NCBI GenBank assembly: GCA_963700775.1
Contig: CAVOYU010000015.1
Coordinates: 80,525-144,524 of the forward strand
Length of the DNA: 64,000 bases
Source: Thermohalobaculum sp963700775
Lineage (GTDB): Bacteria; Pseudomonadota; Alphaproteobacteria; Rhodobacterales; Rhodobacteraceae
Direction: 5' to 3'
The notes under the pieces were generated by a model. The model was not told the origin of the DNA. It saw only the letters and a program-made list of their open reading frames with translations, and did not search any database. A program made the position numbers and the translations under genes. Positions 62,333 to 64,000 of the stretch are shown here, in pieces (the stretch's first letter is position 1; each line of letters starts with the position of its first letter).

Positions 62333-64000
62333 ATGGCCCCCAGACCCGCGCTGACCTGCGACAAGCTCTTCCGGCCCTGCGACCCGCAGGCGCTCGGATT
62401 CGCCACCACCGCCGACCTGGAACCGGCCAGCGGGCTGATCGGCCAGGACCGGGCGCTGGAGGCGCTGGAGTTCGGGGTTGCCATCAAGGCCCGCGGCTTC
62501 AACATCTTCGCCCTCGGCTCGCAGGGCTCCGGCCGGCACAACGCCATCCGCCGCTTCGTCGAGGCCCGAGCCAAGGACGAGCGCCCGCCCGACGACTGGG
62601 TCTATGTCCACAATTTCGACGAGCCCTACCGGCCAAAGGCGCTCCGGCTCCCCTCCGGCAGCGGCGCCCGCTTCGCCGCCGAGCTCGATGAGCTCGTCAC
62701 CCAGCTCAAGGGCATGCTGCCGGCGATGTTCGAGGCCTCCGACTACCGCGACCGCCGCGCCGCCATCGACAGCGCGTTCCAGGAAAGCCAGCAGGCGGCG
62801 TTCCACACGCTGAGCGAGAAGGCCGAGGCGCAGGGCCTGCGGATCCTCCAGACACCCACCGGGATGATGATCGTTCCCGTCCGCAACGGCGAGCCCGTGC
62901 GCCCGGAGGTGGTCGAGCGCATGGCCAAGGCCGAACGCGACAAGATCGAGGCCGACATCAAGCAGCTCGGCGAGGAACTCGCCCAGACGATGCGTGCGCT
63001 CCCGGGCCGAGACAAGGAGCGCCGCCAGCAGATCGACGCCCTGAACCGCGAGATGGCGGAGATGGCGGTGGCCCGGGCCATGGACGACATCCCGGCCGAG
63101 TTCCGCGAAATGCCGGAGGTCGCCCACCATCTGGGCCAGATCGGCCATGACCTGATCGCCAACGCGGAGGCCTTCCTCGCCGAGGATGACGGCCAGGCGC
63201 CGCCGCTCGATCTCGCCTTCAACCGCTACCGCGCGAACGCGCTCGCCCGCACGGCCGACACGCCGCAGGGCGGCGCGCCGGTAATCTATGCCGACGCGCC
63301 GGATGTGGGCCTGCTGGTCGGGCGCATCGAGCACATCCCGCATATGGGCGCGATGCTGACCGACTTCACCCAGATCCAGGCCGGGGCGCTGCACCGGGCC
63401 AATGGCGGCTACCTGCTGGTCGACGCCGAGCGTCTGCTGGCCTCGCCCTTCGCCTGGACCAGCCTGAAGCGCTGCCTCCGCGCCCGCGAGATCGTGATCG
63501 CCACGCCGATGCAGGGCACCTCGACCCTGACCGCGGTGACGCTGGAGCCGGCGCCGATCCCGCTCGACGTCAAGGTGATCCTGTTCGGCGACCGCGAGAT
63601 CCTGTTCATGCTGGCGGAGCTGGACCCGGATTTCTCCGAGCTGTTCAAGGTCGCCGCCGATTTCGACGACGTGTTCCCCCGCGACCCCGCCTCCGAGCGC
63701 GAGTTCTGCCGCCTGATCGCCGGCATTGCCCGCGACGAAGCCGGCCGTCCGCTGACCGCCCGCGCCTGCGCCGCGGTGGTCGAGCGCGCGGCGCGCCTCG
63801 CAGGCGACGGCGAGCGGCTGACGCTCCGGATCGGCTGGCTCGCCGACCTGATCCGCGAGGCCGATCACTGGGCAGGGGTCGCGGATTCCCGGACCATCGA
63901 CGCCGCCCATGTGGAAAGGACCGTCGCCCAGCAGATCCGCCGGGTCGACCTGATCCGCGAGAAGCTCCAGGAACAGATCACCCGCGAAACCGTGCTGATC
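62333..64000 (+). CDS. Lon-like AAA family ATPase/protease, 3' end outside window
   Basis: 556 codons are open to the window edge. The protein opens MAPRPALTCDKLFRPCDP and IGQDRALEALEFGVAI, then a degenerate Walker A FALGSQGSGRHNAIRRF, a long coiled insertion (around 62820-63120), a probable Walker B (GGYLLVDAERLL) and the region FGDREILFMLAELDPDFSELFK. This matches the LonB/YcbZ-like AAA family, whose Ser-Lys protease domain would lie beyond the window. The Walker Lys is replaced (GSGRH); this seems common in the family. Confidence 0.85.
   Translation, partial: MAPRPALTCDKLFRPCDPQALGFATTADLEPASGLIGQDRALEALEFGVAIKARGFNIFALGSQGSGRHNAIRRFVEARAKDERPPDDWVYVHNFDEPYRPKALRLPSGSGARFAAELDELVTQLKGMLPAMFEASDYRDRRAAIDSAFQESQQAAFHTLSEKAEAQGLRILQTPTGMMIVPVRNGEPVRPEVVERMAKAERDKIEADIKQLGEELAQTMRALPGRDKERRQQIDALNREMAEMAVARAMDDIPAEFREMPEVAHHLGQIGHDLIANAEAFLAEDDGQAPPLDLAFNRYRANALARTADTPQGGAPVIYADAPDVGLLVGRIEHIPHMGAMLTDFTQIQAGALHRANGGYLLVDAERLLASPFAWTSLKRCLRAREIVIATPMQGTSTLTAVTLEPAPIPLDVKVILFGDREILFMLAELDPDFSELFKVAADFDDVFPRDPASEREFCRLIAGIARDEAGRPLTARACAAVVERAARLAGDGERLTLRIGWLADLIREADHWAGVADSRTIDAAHVERTVAQQIRRVDLIREKLQEQITRETVLI

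Overview
The window is high-GC DNA (roughly 70% by eye), almost fully coding, from one bacterium. It looks like an alphaproteobacterium: it has the C4 (ALAS) route to haem, a Paracoccus-type nirX-nirI/nirS gene order, a Rhizobium-type GlpSTPQV glycerol transporter, TRAP transporters and an Entner-Doudoroff gene set. I see no rRNA, tRNA, CRISPR array, insertion sequence or prophage.

Layout. 1-4 kb: the 3' part of phosphoenolpyruvate carboxylase, a LuxR-type regulator and a BenE-type permease. 4-12.7 kb: glycerol ABC transporter genes on the minus strand, divergent from a DeoR-type regulator and glpD. 12.7-14.7 kb: a GFA-type zinc protein, a CMD-family protein and an enolase-superfamily dehydratase. 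14.8-37 kb: a respiratory/denitrification island. It starts with an FNR-box-preceded operon for an unusual B-family haem-copper reductase (small subunit, CuA subunit II, subunit I, ctaB, sco, a cytochrome b/FeS fusion, an unknown protein, hemerythrin). Two cytochromes c, hemA, nnrS, nirX and nirI follow on the minus strand, then nirS-E-C-F-DL-G-H-J-N on the plus strand. 37-42.7 kb: pgi, edd, pgl and zwf. 42.8-45 kb: alkaline phosphatase and a lone ParA-like ATPase. 45.1-49.8 kb: tandem glycine riboswitch and gcvT-H-P. 50-53.2 kb: SAM/cyclase/AAA/TPR signalling protein. 53.4-62.2 kb: an SDR + ADH pair, a small Cys/His-rich protein, and IclR/GMC oxidoreductase/TerC/TRAP DctPQM. 62.3-64 kb: the N-terminal part of a Lon-like AAA protein that runs off the end.

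How it works together. NirS makes NO, and nirE/C/F/DL/G/H/J/N build and insert haem d1. NirI/NirX serve nirS expression or maturation. HemA feeds haem synthesis. Small cytochromes c can carry electrons. No norCB is present. Instead, the haem-copper reductase shares the same FNR-type box (TTGAY-N4-RTCAA, 64-68 bp before the first ATG in all three cases). Its subunit I reads GHSSQQ where oxygen reductases have the GHPxVY motif with the cross-linked tyrosine. The best explanation is a non-canonical NO reductase of the eNOR/sNOR/gNOR kind derived from B-family oxidases, with its own maturation and redox partners. This is the most interesting system in the window.

Caveat. Several dozen single-base indels break otherwise well-conserved genes (glp transporter, haem-copper subunits, nirS/C/F/DL/H/N, pgi, edd, gcvH/P, dctQ). 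In most of these genes, correcting the indels restores an intact product of normal length, so I treat them as probable sequence errors and annotate whole genes across them.
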